Notes: a model not told the origin generated them from the sequence alone. A DNA stretch of 36,024 nt from UMGS1601 sp900553335 (GCA_937920725.1 CALEUW010000025.1:1-36024), one strand, 5' to 3'; positions 17,037 through 24,383 are shown, counted from the stretch's first letter. Numbers and translations are program-made.

Positions 17037-17065
17037 TTGAAAAACAAATGTATTTGTGATATACT
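17037..17065 (+). promoter_or_regulatory. Promoter of yjbQ with a palindromic spacer
   Basis: TTGAAA, a 17-base spacer and TATACT, followed by ribosome site GGAGGG at about 17094-17099. The spacer contains ACAAAT-GT-ATTTGT (17044-17057), a possible operator. Confidence 0.7.
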
Positions 17066-17106
17066 TGTCTTAGCCATAAAAAAATAAATTTCTGGAGGGA
17101 AATATT

Positions 17107-17502
17107 ATGGTATACGAATATACTCTTAAAACCGGACAGCAGAATTTTTACAATATCACAAGCGCTGTAAAAAATGCAGTCAAGCAAAGCGGAATCATAA
17201 ACGGAATAGCTGTGGTTTACTGTCCTCATACGACAGCAGGAATCACAATAAACGAAAACGCTGATCCTGATGTTGTCACAGATCTTTTGTATGCACTTGA
17301 TGCTACATATCCTGACCGCCCTGAGTTCCGTCACTCAGAAGGTAACACAACGGCTCACATAAAATCGTCTGTAATGGGTTCTTCCCAAACGGTTATAATT
17401 GATAACGGCAAGCTTCTTCTCGGCACATGGCAGGGCATTTATTTCACCGAGTTTGACGGTCCGAGAATCAGAAAATACTACGTTAAGGTAATTGAGGGAT
17501 AA
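17107..17502 (+). CDS. YjbQ (UPF0047) family protein
   Basis: A 131-residue single-domain protein of full family length. Family marks are GIAVVYCPHTTAGITINENADPD split across about residues 37-60, HSEGNTTAHIKSSVMGSS (His-rich site, about 77-94) and GTWQGIYFTEFDGPR near the end. The two histidine clusters and acidic residues form the presumed metal site. Some members can make thiamine phosphate as a side activity; the main role is not settled. Its stop overlaps the next start by one base (TAATG), so the two genes are translationally coupled. Confidence 0.94.
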   Translation: MVYEYTLKTGQQNFYNITSAVKNAVKQSGIINGIAVVYCPHTTAGITINENADPDVVTDLLYALDATYPDRPEFRHSEGNTTAHIKSSVMGSSQTVIIDNGKLLLGTWQGIYFTEFDGPRIRKYYVKVIEG

Positions 17503-18263
17503 TGACAACAGTAAAATATATTTTATTGGCGATTGAGATAATCGGACTTTGTTTGTTTTTGTTTCCGATAGTTTTAGATGTTATAAACTTCGGTAACATT
17601 TTCGGAACTGCCTTTTTTTCGGTTTTGATGCTGATAACAGTTTATCACGAGAGATTTTTTATAAACATTAAAAATCTTTGGGAAACTCTGCTTGGAAAAA
17701 TAGTTATAACTATCGTTTGCGTGGTAATAATTCTCGCTGTGCTTTTGGCATCATTTTTATCGGTTCTTATGGTTAAAGCACAGCTGAACGAACCAGAGGG
17801 GAATACTACAGTTATAGTTTTAGGCTGTAAGGTTAAAGGCGAAAGTCCAAGCAGAATGCTTAAGTTTCGTCTTGATAAAGCGTATGAATATCTGACTGAT
17901 AACAATGATGCCGTTTGTATCGTTTCGGGTGGTCAGGGAGAGGACGAGATAATGTCCGAAGCGCAGTGTATGTATAATTATCTCATAAACAAAGGCATCA
18001 GTAAAGATCGCATAATAAAAGAAGATAAAAGCCGAAATACTCAGCAAAACATTGAGTTTTCAAAAGAAATAATAAAAGAGCAGTCCCTTTCAAAAAATAT
18101 TTCAATAGTTACCGATGGGTTTCACCAGTACCGTGCATCGTATATCGCAAAGAACTGCGGATTTGAAAATATCTATGCTCTTTGTGCACATACAAAAGCG
18201 TTGTATCTTCCGTCCTATTGGATTCGGGAATGGGCAGCAATACTCAATGAATGGGTAAAATAA
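17502..18263 (+). CDS. DUF218 (YdcF/SanA/ElyC) membrane protein
   Basis: A 253-residue protein with three hydrophobic N-terminal helices (about 5-25, 30-50 and 62-88) and a C-terminal DUF218 domain from about residue 103. Domain marks are TTVIVLGCKVKGESPSRML (start strand and glycine loop), VCIVSGGQGEDEIMSEA (about 140-157), the ED-x-S-x-N-T triad EDKSRNTQQNIEFS, and VTDGFHQYRA, the conserved site His. ElyC/SanA members act in envelope polymer metabolism or barrier integrity; the chemistry is unproven. It follows yjbQ with an overlap of one base. Confidence 0.9.
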   Translation: MTTVKYILLAIEIIGLCLFLFPIVLDVINFGNIFGTAFFSVLMLITVYHERFFINIKNLWETLLGKIVITIVCVVIILAVLLASFLSVLMVKAQLNEPEGNTTVIVLGCKVKGESPSRMLKFRLDKAYEYLTDNNDAVCIVSGGQGEDEIMSEAQCMYNYLINKGISKDRIIKEDKSRNTQQNIEFSKEIIKEQSLSKNISIVTDGFHQYRASYIAKNCGFENIYALCAHTKALYLPSYWIREWAAILNEWVK

Positions 18264-18287
18264 TAACTATATATTCAAAATAAAAGC

Positions 18288-18327
18288 AAAAGCAGAGCAC
18301 GGTAGTTTTACCGACTCTGCTTTTTCC
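18288..18327 (+). terminator. Terminator after the yjbQ-DUF218 operon
   Basis: AAAGCAGAG pairs with CTCTGCTTT, with an inner GGTA/TACC stem, followed by TTTTT. Confidence 0.8.
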
Positions 18328-18442
18328 ATAAGGGGCTGAGCCCCGTCATTCAAAGTTTTTGATGGGTGAACTATATCCCCCGCCGAAAAAATCAAGTGAA
18401 ACCTGCCGTCTATAGAGGCGGGAAACATCTTAATTTAGTTAT
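18328..18442 (-). repeat. Intergenic repeat family, copy 4 (reverse)
   Basis: The best-preserved reverse copy: AAGGGGCTGAGCCCCGTCAT, TATATCCCCCGCCGAAAAAA, TCAAGTGAAACCTGCCGTCT, ATAGAGGCGGGAAACATCTT and AATTTAGTTAT. It lies between two convergent genes, four bases from the spoIIID stop codon. Confidence 0.8.
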
Positions 18443-18445
18443 ATT

Positions 18446-18703
18446 TTAAACCTTATGAGCGCTTAAGTATTTAAGCTTTGTTGCCTGACCGCCTCTTATA
18501 TGCCGCTCATTTTTATTTATCTCAAGCACTTCTTTTACCTTTTGATAAAGTCCGGGATTTACCTTTTTAAGCTTTACGGAAACATCTTTATGTACGGTGC
18601 TTTTGCTTATTCCGAATTCCTTTGCACAAGCACGCACAGTTGCTCTGTGTTCGACGATATATTCGCCGAGAAGCACGCATCTTGTATCGTCTGACAAATT
18701 CAT
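18446..18703 (-). CDS. spoIIID: Sporulation transcription regulator SpoIIID
   Basis: An 85-residue DNA-binding protein, full length for SpoIIID. In Bacillus and Clostridia it acts in the mother cell after sigma-E to switch genes on and off before sigma-K. The helix-turn-helix covers about residues 20-45 (TVRACAKEFGISKSTVHKDV), and the conserved basic tail (HIRGGQATKLKYL) provides minor-groove contacts. The ribosome site AGGGGAG is upstream. It stands alone with a repeat copy at its 3' end. Its presence indicates an endospore-forming lineage. Confidence 0.96.
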   Translation of the reverse strand: MNLSDDTRCVLLGEYIVEHRATVRACAKEFGISKSTVHKDVSVKLKKVNPGLYQKVKEVLEINKNERHIRGGQATKLKYLSAHKV

Positions 18704-18781
18704 TTAACGCACTCTCCCCTTGTTCTTTTTGTAAAATATATGCTGTCTTGCGTTAACATAGAACTTGTAATTTAAATATTA

Positions 18782-18814
18782 AAAACGCTCTGCAGATTTA
18801 TTGCAAAGCGTTTT
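18782..18814 (-). terminator. Terminator of the GH13 gene
   Basis: AACGCTTTGCA against TGCAGAGCGTT (one mismatch/wobble zone) with a 7-base loop, followed by TTTTTAAT on the minus strand, starting just after the GH13 stop. Confidence 0.65.
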
Positions 18815-18824
18815 ATATGTACTA

Positions 18825-20381
18825 TTAGATTTTGTAAAATCCTGCCGAACAAGGTGCTGCATTTATCACTCCGCCATTTTTATACGCCTTTTCGCCAAAC
18901 GTATAGATCTCATCACCTAAAACATAATCGCTTTTAAAGCTTACGGGTTTATCAGACGGGTTTATAATCACCATTATTTTTTCTTCTTCCATAGCCCTCA
19001 CAAAAACAAGCGGATAAGCGTTTTTCTCACAATATATAAATTCTATTTTTCCTTTGCTCTGTAAAGCTTTGTGCGACTGACGAATGCCAATCAAACGCTT
19101 AACCTCGCTATAAATGGAATTTTCATCGGCCATTGATTTTATTACGGTAGGTCTGTTAGGGTCTGAATCCTGACTTATATAAAGCTCATTCTCGTCCGCT
19201 TCACTGAAGCCTGCGTTTTTTGTATTATCCCATTGCATAGGAGAACGTGAGCCGGTTCTTCCATATCCGCCTTCAACAGAGCTGAGTCCCTCAACGTATC
19301 GCATACCGATCTCATCTCCATAGTATATAAACGGCGCACCGGGCATGGACAGCAAAAATGCAAATGCAATTTTTATCTCATCTTCACTTAAAAAACGTGC
19401 AAGCCTGTCCATATCATGATTTCCCGAGGGAATGCAAATAAGGCCCTTTCGCTCTGACTTTTCATAGCTCTCTTTATACTTATTTACAAATTCGGATACA
19501 TCTCCCTTTCCCCTGCGCGAAAAGAAAGGCTCGGCGCATCTGAAAAGATCGTTGTAATGAGAAGGTCCAAAATGAAGCAGAAAGTCCATATGAAAACCAC
19601 CCTGCAAAGATTTATCAGGCTCTCCCCATTCGGAAACCATAGCAGAACCAGGAAACTCTCTGTCAAGAAATTCCCGAACATTTTGCCAAAGCTTTATTGT
19701 TCCCTTGCCGTCCTCGTCATGTTTCACAAGCGAGCCTGCCATGTCAACACGGAAACCGTCGCATCCCATGTTAAGCCAAAAACGCATCACATCCTTGAGC
19801 GCTTCAAGAGTAGCTCTCGGTCCTTCATCATCCATAGACTGCTGCCACTTTTTATCGGGGTTAGGCCTATAAAATCCATAGTTTAGAGCAGGCTGATGAG
19901 TAAAGAAATTCACAGCGCACGAGCCGTCACGATCTCCTACTCCCCTAAGGCTTCCCATTCCATCAGGCTCTTCCCATATACTGTTCGTCCATACATATCG
20001 GTCGGTATATTCGTTGCGTTCGGCCTTCATTGATTCTTTAAACCACTTGTGCTCCCAAGATGTATGCCCCGGAACAAGGTCAAGAAGAATGTGCATATCA
20101 CGCTTATGAACCTCTTCAAACAAGCGCTTCAAATCCTCGTTAGTGCCGTATCGCTCTGCGGTTTTATAATAATCCGAAACATCATATCCTGCATCACCGA
20201 ACGGAGATTCAAAACAAGGATTGATCCAAAGTGCTGTACAGCCAAGCTCCTTTATATAATCGAGCTTCTCGATAATTCCACAAAAATCTCCGATTCCGTC
20301 AGCGTTTGAGTCTTTAAAGGACTGCGGATATATCTCATAAAAAATTGCGTCATCAAGCCATTCAGGCTGTCTTGCTTTCAT
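18825..20381 (-). CDS. Cytoplasmic GH13 alpha-glucosidase/amylase-family enzyme
   Basis: A 518-residue protein read from ATG 20379-20381 (MKARQPEWL), with GAGGAGG seven bases upstream; the in-frame ATG six codons earlier overlaps that site. The (beta/alpha)8 barrel has GH13 regions in order: DLVPGHTS (region I, normally ...H), GFRVDMA with the nucleophile Asp (about 220), SEWGEP with the acid/base Glu (about 253) and SGNHDMDR (about 325). A C-terminal beta domain ends the protein. Without a signal peptide it should act on imported oligosaccharides such as maltodextrins, isomaltose or sucrose-type sugars. Exact specificity (oligo-1,6-glucosidase, alpha-glucosidase or other) cannot be settled by eye. 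No sugar transporter or regulator is adjacent. Confidence 0.92.
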   Translation of the reverse strand: MKARQPEWLDDAIFYEIYPQSFKDSNADGIGDFCGIIEKLDYIKELGCTALWINPCFESPFGDAGYDVSDYYKTAERYGTNEDLKRLFEEVHKRDMHILLDLVPGHTSWEHKWFKESMKAERNEYTDRYVWTNSIWEEPDGMGSLRGVGDRDGSCAVNFFTHQPALNYGFYRPNPDKKWQQSMDDEGPRATLEALKDVMRFWLNMGCDGFRVDMAGSLVKHDEDGKGTIKLWQNVREFLDREFPGSAMVSEWGEPDKSLQGGFHMDFLLHFGPSHYNDLFRCAEPFFSRRGKGDVSEFVNKYKESYEKSERKGLICIPSGNHDMDRLARFLSEDEIKIAFAFLLSMPGAPFIYYGDEIGMRYVEGLSSVEGGYGRTGSRSPMQWDNTKNAGFSEADENELYISQDSDPNRPTVIKSMADENSIYSEVKRLIGIRQSHKALQSKGKIEFIYCEKNAYPLVFVRAMEEEKIMVIINPSDKPVSFKSDYVLGDEIYTFGEKAYKNGGVINAAPCSAGFYKI

Positions 20382-20399
20382 AATAATCCTCCTCATCAA

Positions 20400-20776
20400 G
20401 TTGTTTTATTTTTCTATAGTATATCATAGAGAACGATTAATTTCAAGATTTTAATATATGTTTTCTGTGGCATCTGTATTAAATAGTGTCCGAAACAGAA
20501 ATCATTATTCTGAGTAGATAGATAAGCAAATTACAAACGGTAAAGCATATCGGCTGCAGTAAATGTACGGTAACATTAAGCAACGAACAGCTTTATAGTC
20601 ACTTGTAGTTTTAGAGATACGATGGTATAATAACATTAAGAGAAAACAGCTTATCACTGTTTCATCGTGCATTCGCACTATCTGGCTTCACCTTCCCTTA
20701 AGAACATTGAATCATCAACTTGCGGCTGCCGCCGCTTTGTCGGCTTTGCCGATGATTGAGATAAATCGCAACTAAA
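20400..20776. other. 377-base stretch with no intact gene; two direct repeats
   Basis: TAACATTAAG occurs at 20571 and 20631, exactly 60 bases apart, and each is followed by similar AACAGCTT-AT-CACT sequence, giving two imperfect 30-34-base direct repeats. A GC-rich block (GCGGCTGCCGCC) lies near 20722. Minus-strand frames here extend past trxB without a ribosome site. It may be debris of an insertion, but nothing is recognised. Confidence 0.35.
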
Positions 20777-20893
20777 TTGTGGTATACTATTAAAAAAGCT
20801 TTTGAAGTGATTGCCATTTACAAACCGAAACTTAAAAAAGATATACGATGCCCATTTGAGTACAGATTGAATATATTTAGTAGAAAAGCATAA
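20777..20893 (+). pseudogene. Relic of a HxlR family regulator (N-terminal fragment)
   Basis: Frame 20777-20893 encodes a 38-residue stretch whose end, KKDIRCPFEYRLNIF, resembles the conserved HxlR start in which Cys-Pro-x-Glu precedes the first helix and a GGKW turn. Here the frame stops (SRKA then TAA) exactly where GGKW should follow, and no further HxlR sequence continues. There is no ribosome site or clear start codon. HxlR/YodB-type regulators often control redox genes, which fits a location tail-to-tail with trxB. The match is short, so this remains tentative. Confidence 0.4.
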
Positions 20894-20918
20894 AACACAC
20901 AGACTACTATATAACTCA

Positions 20919-21842
20919 TCATTCCGTCTTTGCAAGATATTCTTCCGCAAAATGTACGGCAACAGCACCGTCAGAGGCAGCGGTAACGATCTGGCGAAGT
21001 GCCTTTGTTCGGATATCACCCACAGCAAAAACACCATCTATATTAGTTTTGGTACTTTCATCTGCAACCACATATCCAGACGGATCAAGTGTAACGCTAT
21101 TTTTCAAGAATTCTGTCGCAGGACTTCTGCCTATGCTGACAAAAACTCCGTCACAGGCAATGTCCGTTATTTCCTGCGTATTCACATTTTTGATTTTAAC
21201 ACCTGTGATCCGGCTGTCGATAATCAGCTCCGATACTGTACTGTTCCATACAAACTCCACATTTTTTGCTTGCATTAAAGGCTCGTGATAAATCTTTGTA
21301 GCTCTGAGACTGTCACGACGATGTACAACATACACCTTTGCGGCAAGACGGGACAGATACAATGCATCGGACGCAGCGGAATTACCTCCGCCTACAACAA
21401 GAACTGTTTTATCCTTATAAAACCTTCCGTCACAATGTGCACAATAGTGTACGCCCTTTCCTATAAGCTCCTGTTCCATTGGCAGACCCAGTATTCGGGG
21501 ATTAGCACCGGCAGCGATTACAACGGTTTTCGCATAAAATGTTCCGTTTGCTGTTTCCACCATTTTCACTTTTGCAGAGAAATCAACTGATGTAACCTCT
21601 GCATATTCGGTTTTCGATCCAAATCGCTCTGCACCTTGCTGCATTTTCATGCCAAGCGCAAAACCGTCTATACCATCTTCAAATCCGGGATAATTATCAA
21701 TCTCTCCGGTAAGCGCCATCTGGCCGCCTGCCGACATACGTTCGATCACAAGCGTATTAAACCCTGCACGGGCTGCATATAGAGCGGAAGTATATCCGGC
21801 GGGACCGCCTCCGATAATGATCATATCATAAACATTCTGCAT
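20919..21842 (-). CDS. trxB: Thioredoxin reductase
   Basis: A 307-residue FAD/NADPH flavoenzyme that reduces thioredoxin. The FAD site is IIGGGPAGYTSALYAARAG (residues 8-27). The redox-active CAHC (about 134-137) is followed by the NADPH site VLVVGGGNSAASDALYL. The second FAD motif is GVFAVGDIRTKALRQ near 275. Length is normal. An AGGAGG ribosome site precedes ATG 21840-21842. The -10-like TATGAT at 21900-21905 has a poor -35 and a palindrome near -41. With the regulator and trxA it forms a compact thioredoxin locus. Confidence 0.95.
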   Translation of the reverse strand: MQNVYDMIIIGGGPAGYTSALYAARAGFNTLVIERMSAGGQMALTGEIDNYPGFEDGIDGFALGMKMQQGAERFGSKTEYAEVTSVDFSAKVKMVETANGTFYAKTVVIAAGANPRILGLPMEQELIGKGVHYCAHCDGRFYKDKTVLVVGGGNSAASDALYLSRLAAKVYVVHRRDSLRATKIYHEPLMQAKNVEFVWNSTVSELIIDSRITGVKIKNVNTQEITDIACDGVFVSIGRSPATEFLKNSVTLDPSGYVVADESTKTNIDGVFAVGDIRTKALRQIVTAASDGAVAVHFAEEYLAKTE

Positions 21843-21899
21843 ATTTATGCCTCCTGTCCTATCATATTGAATTAAAAAGCGAACCGTACCTACGATTTT

Positions 21900-21941
21900 A
21901 TCATAGACACGTCATATATATTGCTTGCATTTGGTACAAAT
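21900..21941 (-). promoter_or_regulatory. Candidate activator-dependent trxB promoter
   Basis: Minus strand: -10 TATGAT (21900-21905), no good -35, and a palindrome ATTTG-N3-CAAAT (21929-21941) centred about 41 bases before the predicted start point. The spacing resembles a class II activator site, but the sequence differs from the trxA operator. Confidence 0.3.
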
Positions 21942-21944
21942 ATA

Positions 21945-22181
21945 TTACGAAGCTGTTCTCTCATTAGTCACGGACTCATAAATCCGCAAACCGCATGCAA
22001 GATTAAAACAATTATAGCCGTTTCCGGTAAGAATGAGGCAGGCAATGTAGCTGCTCAGTCCGATGTGGCAATGAACATAAACAGGCTTGTTTTTTGGGAT
22101 TTCACCGATACGGTCCTGCAAAGAATCCAGCGGGATATTCATAAATCCCTCTGTCTTGCCTCCGATAGTGATCTTCTTCAT
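21945..22181 (-). pseudogene. N-terminally truncated rhodanese domain
   Basis: A 78-residue frame from ATG 22179-22181, with AGAGGG upstream. It resembles the second half of a rhodanese domain of the kind fused to CoA-disulfide reductases: NIPLDSLQDRIGEIPKNK, then VYVHCHIGLSSYIACLI with the active-site Cys (about residue 49), and LACGLRIYE. The first half (strands before the usual GHIPGAINIPL) is missing; only MKKITIGGKTEGF precedes. It is most likely a relic after deletion, though a small expressed protein is possible. Its start is only 33 bases from the divergent Crp/Fnr start, leaving no room for normal promoters between them. Confidence 0.55.
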
Positions 22182-22214
22182 AATAAATCCCTCTTTTCGA
22201 AAGGAGTTTTTACA

Positions 22215-22889
22215 ATGGAACAAAACTTATTTGAAGGCGTTTATCGGGAAATTTTCCCGTTTTGGAATGAGATTTCGGAATCTGATCGGGAGTTTATCTG
22301 TCGCAATTCCTTTGCTATAACTTACCCCAAAGGAGCGAGCATTCACGACGGAAACGAATGCTCCGGCGTGATCCTGGTCCGTTCGGGCAGTCTGCGCCTC
22401 TACATTATGTCGGAGGACGGCAAGGATATCACTCTCTATCGCTTACATAAGGGCGATATGTGTATGCTGTCCGCTTCCTGCGTTTTGCAAACCATCACAT
22501 TTGATGTGTTTGTTGACGCGGAAGAAAACAGCGAATGTTATGTGATCAGCGGTCCTGCTTTTGCAGAGATCTCCGATCGAAACTCCCAAATAAAAATATT
22601 CGCACTGGAAACCGCCGTCAGCCGTTTTTCGGATGTGATGTGGGTAATGCAGCAAATTCTTTTTATGAGTATGGATAAACGGCTTGCCATTTTTCTTACA
22701 GACGAGTCTGCAAGAACAAATTCCGATACTATCACACTTACCCACGAGCAGATCGCCCGATATATAGGTTCTGCCCGTGAGGTCGTGTCAAGAATGCTGA
22801 AATATTTTGCGAATGAGGGACTCGTTGAAGTTTCGCGCAAAGGTATAAAAATTCTTGATAAAAAACGTCTGCGTAAATTAGCCCTCTAA
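22215..22889 (+). CDS. Crp/Fnr family transcription regulator
   Basis: A 224-residue protein from ATG 22215, with GAAAGGAG upstream. The N-terminal cyclic-nucleotide-binding-type beta barrel covers about residues 20-130 (GVILVRSGSLRLYIMSEDGKD split across strands). The long dimer helix follows, and the C-terminal Crp winged helix lies at about 165-215: LTHEQIARYIGSAREVVSR is the recognition helix-turn-helix, then MLKYFANEGLVE. It has several Cys but not the regular Fnr [4Fe-4S] Cys cluster. Its neighbours (trxA convergent, overlapping by 12 bases; trxB divergent) suggest a redox regulon. A palindrome upstream of trxA suits a Crp/Fnr dimer. The true ligand is unknown. Confidence 0.9.
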   Translation: MEQNLFEGVYREIFPFWNEISESDREFICRNSFAITYPKGASIHDGNECSGVILVRSGSLRLYIMSEDGKDITLYRLHKGDMCMLSASCVLQTITFDVFVDAEENSECYVISGPAFAEISDRNSQIKIFALETAVSRFSDVMWVMQQILFMSMDKRLAIFLTDESARTNSDTITLTHEQIARYIGSAREVVSRMLKYFANEGLVEVSRKGIKILDKKRLRKLAL

Positions 22890-23186
22890 CATTGCAAGTA
22901 TCTGCGCTTTAGGTCTTGCTCCGGTGGATTGCTGAATAATCTTTCCGTCTTTAATCACGACAAGAGTCGGAATACTTGCCACGCCGAATTCCTGTGCAAG
23001 CTCAATCTCTTGGTCAACATTGATTTTACCTACTATAATCTGCGGGTTTTCCTCTGCAATTTCATCCACTAAAGGGGATACCATGCGGCATGGTCCGCAC
23101 CAATCAGCGTAGAAATCGAGAAGTACAGGCTTATCGCTGTTTTTAATGGATTCAAAATTATTTTTATTTACACTGAGAACTGACAT
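22878..23186 (-). CDS. trxA: Thioredoxin
   Basis: A 102-residue thioredoxin of normal length, the small disulfide reductant recycled by TrxB. The active site is ADWCGPCRM (residues about 29-37). The conserved cis-proline lies in ASIPTLVV (about 73-80). Buried Asp in LLDFYADW and the C-terminal helix are present. Its last codons overlap the end of the convergent regulator gene by 12 bases. A Crp-like palindrome sits about 41 bases before its predicted start point. Confidence 0.97.
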   Translation of the reverse strand: MSVLSVNKNNFESIKNSDKPVLLDFYADWCGPCRMVSPLVDEIAEENPQIIVGKINVDQEIELAQEFGVASIPTLVVIKDGKIIQQSTGARPKAQILAMLEG

Positions 23187-23219
23187 AGTTTATAACTTCC
23201 TTTCTTTGTTTGTGATATT

Positions 23220-23261
23220 AGTATACCCTGTTTTTATTTCTATTTCTGTGACGAAGTCACA
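23220..23261 (-). promoter_or_regulatory. trxA promoter with Crp/Fnr-like operator at about -41
   Basis: The -10 is TATACT (23220-23225) and the -35 is weak (CAGAAA at 17-base spacing). The palindrome TGTGAC-N3-GTCACA (23247-23261) is centred at 23254, about 41 bases upstream of the predicted start point, the class II activator position. The half-sites match Crp TGTGA/TCACA, but the spacing is five rather than six. Confidence 0.55.
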
Positions 23262-23467
23262 TTCTTTGCTTTGCAGATCATTTTAATTGTAAAACAATCA
23301 CACAAAGAAAAAACTCACTCCAAAACGATGAAAGCCCCGATAACATCAAAGTTTTCAAGGACAATATCTATGCCCCATTATATCTATATACTATAAAAAA
23401 ATATTTTGCAGTTTTCTTGAAGAGATTAGAACTCTCGCAATTTTGAGTTTGCTCACCTTATTTATAT
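23262..23467. other. Gap before the Cys-rich gene, no feature seen
   Basis: This AT-rich stretch holds no reading frame with a ribosome site and no convincing hairpin or promoter pair. Confidence 0.5.
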
Positions 23468-23911
23468 TTAGTATTTTTTCATAGCTCTGCATTTAGGATC
23501 ACATACCTTACATACCGCACACGGTTCGATTGCTTCACCTTGTTTCGATAATTTTATATAACTGCATTTCGGGATTCGTCCGTCTTTAATAGCATTAATC
23601 CTAAATTTTATTAACCTTTTTGCTAACTCAATTTGCTCTTCAGTCGGATTTACTAAATCAAAACCAGTAAAAGCACATTTACCGTCTATACACCTCCCAC
23701 ATCCCTCATGACCTGTACGCATTTTGACCAGTTCTTGCATTGCAACAGATTCATTTGACAAAACGGATTCCAAATATTCATCATATTGAACGCATATACG
23801 AATATGACAATTACCATCTTCCGATTTGTTGACCGAACCCCACCGTTTTCCTTTATATTTACCGTTAATGCTGATTTTGTTCTCTTTTAGCCATTCAAGA
23901 AATTGATTCAT
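23468..23911 (-). CDS. Cys-rich hypothetical protein, possible Fe-S binder
   Basis: A 147-residue protein read from ATG 23909-23911 (MNQFLEWLKENK), with GGAGAG upstream; seven more codons upstream in frame lack a ribosome site. No membrane or signal segment. A central CGRCIDGKC (about residues 70-80) and a C-terminal CAVCKVCDPKC (about 131-141) are cysteine clusters; the second is exactly C-x2-C-x2-C-x3-C, the [4Fe-4S] ferredoxin pattern. The N-terminal third looks like a short alpha/beta region. I do not recognise a named family; DUF2284-like metal-binding proteins have comparable clusters. Cluster type and function are inferred. It is the only protein gene between trxA and the tRNAs. Confidence 0.7.
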   Translation of the reverse strand: MNQFLEWLKENKISINGKYKGKRWGSVNKSEDGNCHIRICVQYDEYLESVLSNESVAMQELVKMRTGHEGCGRCIDGKCAFTGFDLVNPTEEQIELAKRLIKFRINAIKDGRIPKCSYIKLSKQGEAIEPCAVCKVCDPKCRAMKKY

Positions 23912-23956
23912 TATAATCTCTCCAAAATGCATGTTCTTACCTGAAATTTACCACAA

Positions 23957-24004
23957 ATGCCGAAAGAAGCCGATCATTGGAAAGTGATCGGCTTCTTTCG
24001 GCAT
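23957..24004. terminator. 20-bp perfect hairpin after tRNA-Pro
   Basis: ATGCCGAAAGAAGCCGATCA and its exact reverse complement are separated by TTGGAAAG. It lies six bases beyond the tRNA-Pro 3' end on its downstream side. U-runs are weak on both strands, but an inner stem followed by CTTT could terminate the tRNA transcript. Confidence 0.55.
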
Positions 24005-24009
24005 TCTTT

Positions 24010-24086
24010 TGGTCGAGGTGACAAGACTTGAACTTGCGGCCTCTGCGTCCCGAACGCAGCGCTCTACCAAACTGAGCCACACCTCG
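24010..24086 (-). tRNA. tRNA-Pro (anticodon CGG)
   Basis: A complete 77-base cloverleaf with encoded CCA. The acceptor stem is CGAGGTG/CACCTCG, D-arm GCTCAGTTTGGTAGAGC, anticodon arm CTGCG-TTCGGGA-CGCAG with anticodon CGG, and T-arm containing GTTCAAGTC. It reads CCG codons. Confidence 0.95.
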
Positions 24087-24107
24087 AAATATATAACACA
24101 AATAATG

Positions 24108-24209
24108 CTCCGCCTCTATAAGCAGCAGATTCCATTCAGCTTTTCAATTGGAAAATGCAATCACCAACCGAAACCCTTATCGTTGAATGACGGGCAATGC
24201 TCCTTATTG
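24108..24209 (+). repeat. Intergenic repeat family, copy 5 (forward)
   Basis: It lies between the two tRNA genes. Landmarks: CGCCTCTATAAGCAGCAGAT, TCCATTCAGCTTTTCA, GTTGAATGACGGGCAATGCT and CCTTATTG. It is more diverged than copies 4 and 7. Confidence 0.7.
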
Positions 24210-24214
24210 ACAAA

Positions 24215-24289
24215 TGGCACCCCCAGTAAGAATCGAACTTACATCTAACCCTTAGGAGGGGTTTATTCTATCCATTGAACTATGGGGGC
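24215..24289 (-). tRNA. tRNA-Arg (anticodon CCT)
   Basis: A complete 75-base cloverleaf with encoded CCA. The acceptor stem is GCCCCCA/TGGGGGT and the anticodon arm AACCC-CTCCTAA-GGGTT has anticodon CCT, reading AGG. The T-arm contains GTTCGATTC. Confidence 0.95.
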
Positions 24290-24383
24290 AAAAGCACCTT
24301 AAAACATTACTAAAATATTATATCAGATTTAAAATCAAATTTCAAGTCCTTTTTTCAACTTTTTTATTTTTGTTTTTCATAGT

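Noticed and set aside
20678..21037. Minus-strand frame of 119 codons at the end of trxB
   Set aside because: It overlaps trxB in another frame, has no ribosome site and resembles no protein.
21921..22889. A 322-residue plus-strand frame ending in the Crp/Fnr regulator
   Set aside because: The first 98 codons lack a ribosome site and run antisense to the rhodanese relic; ATG 22215 has GAAAGGAG and gives a normal family length.
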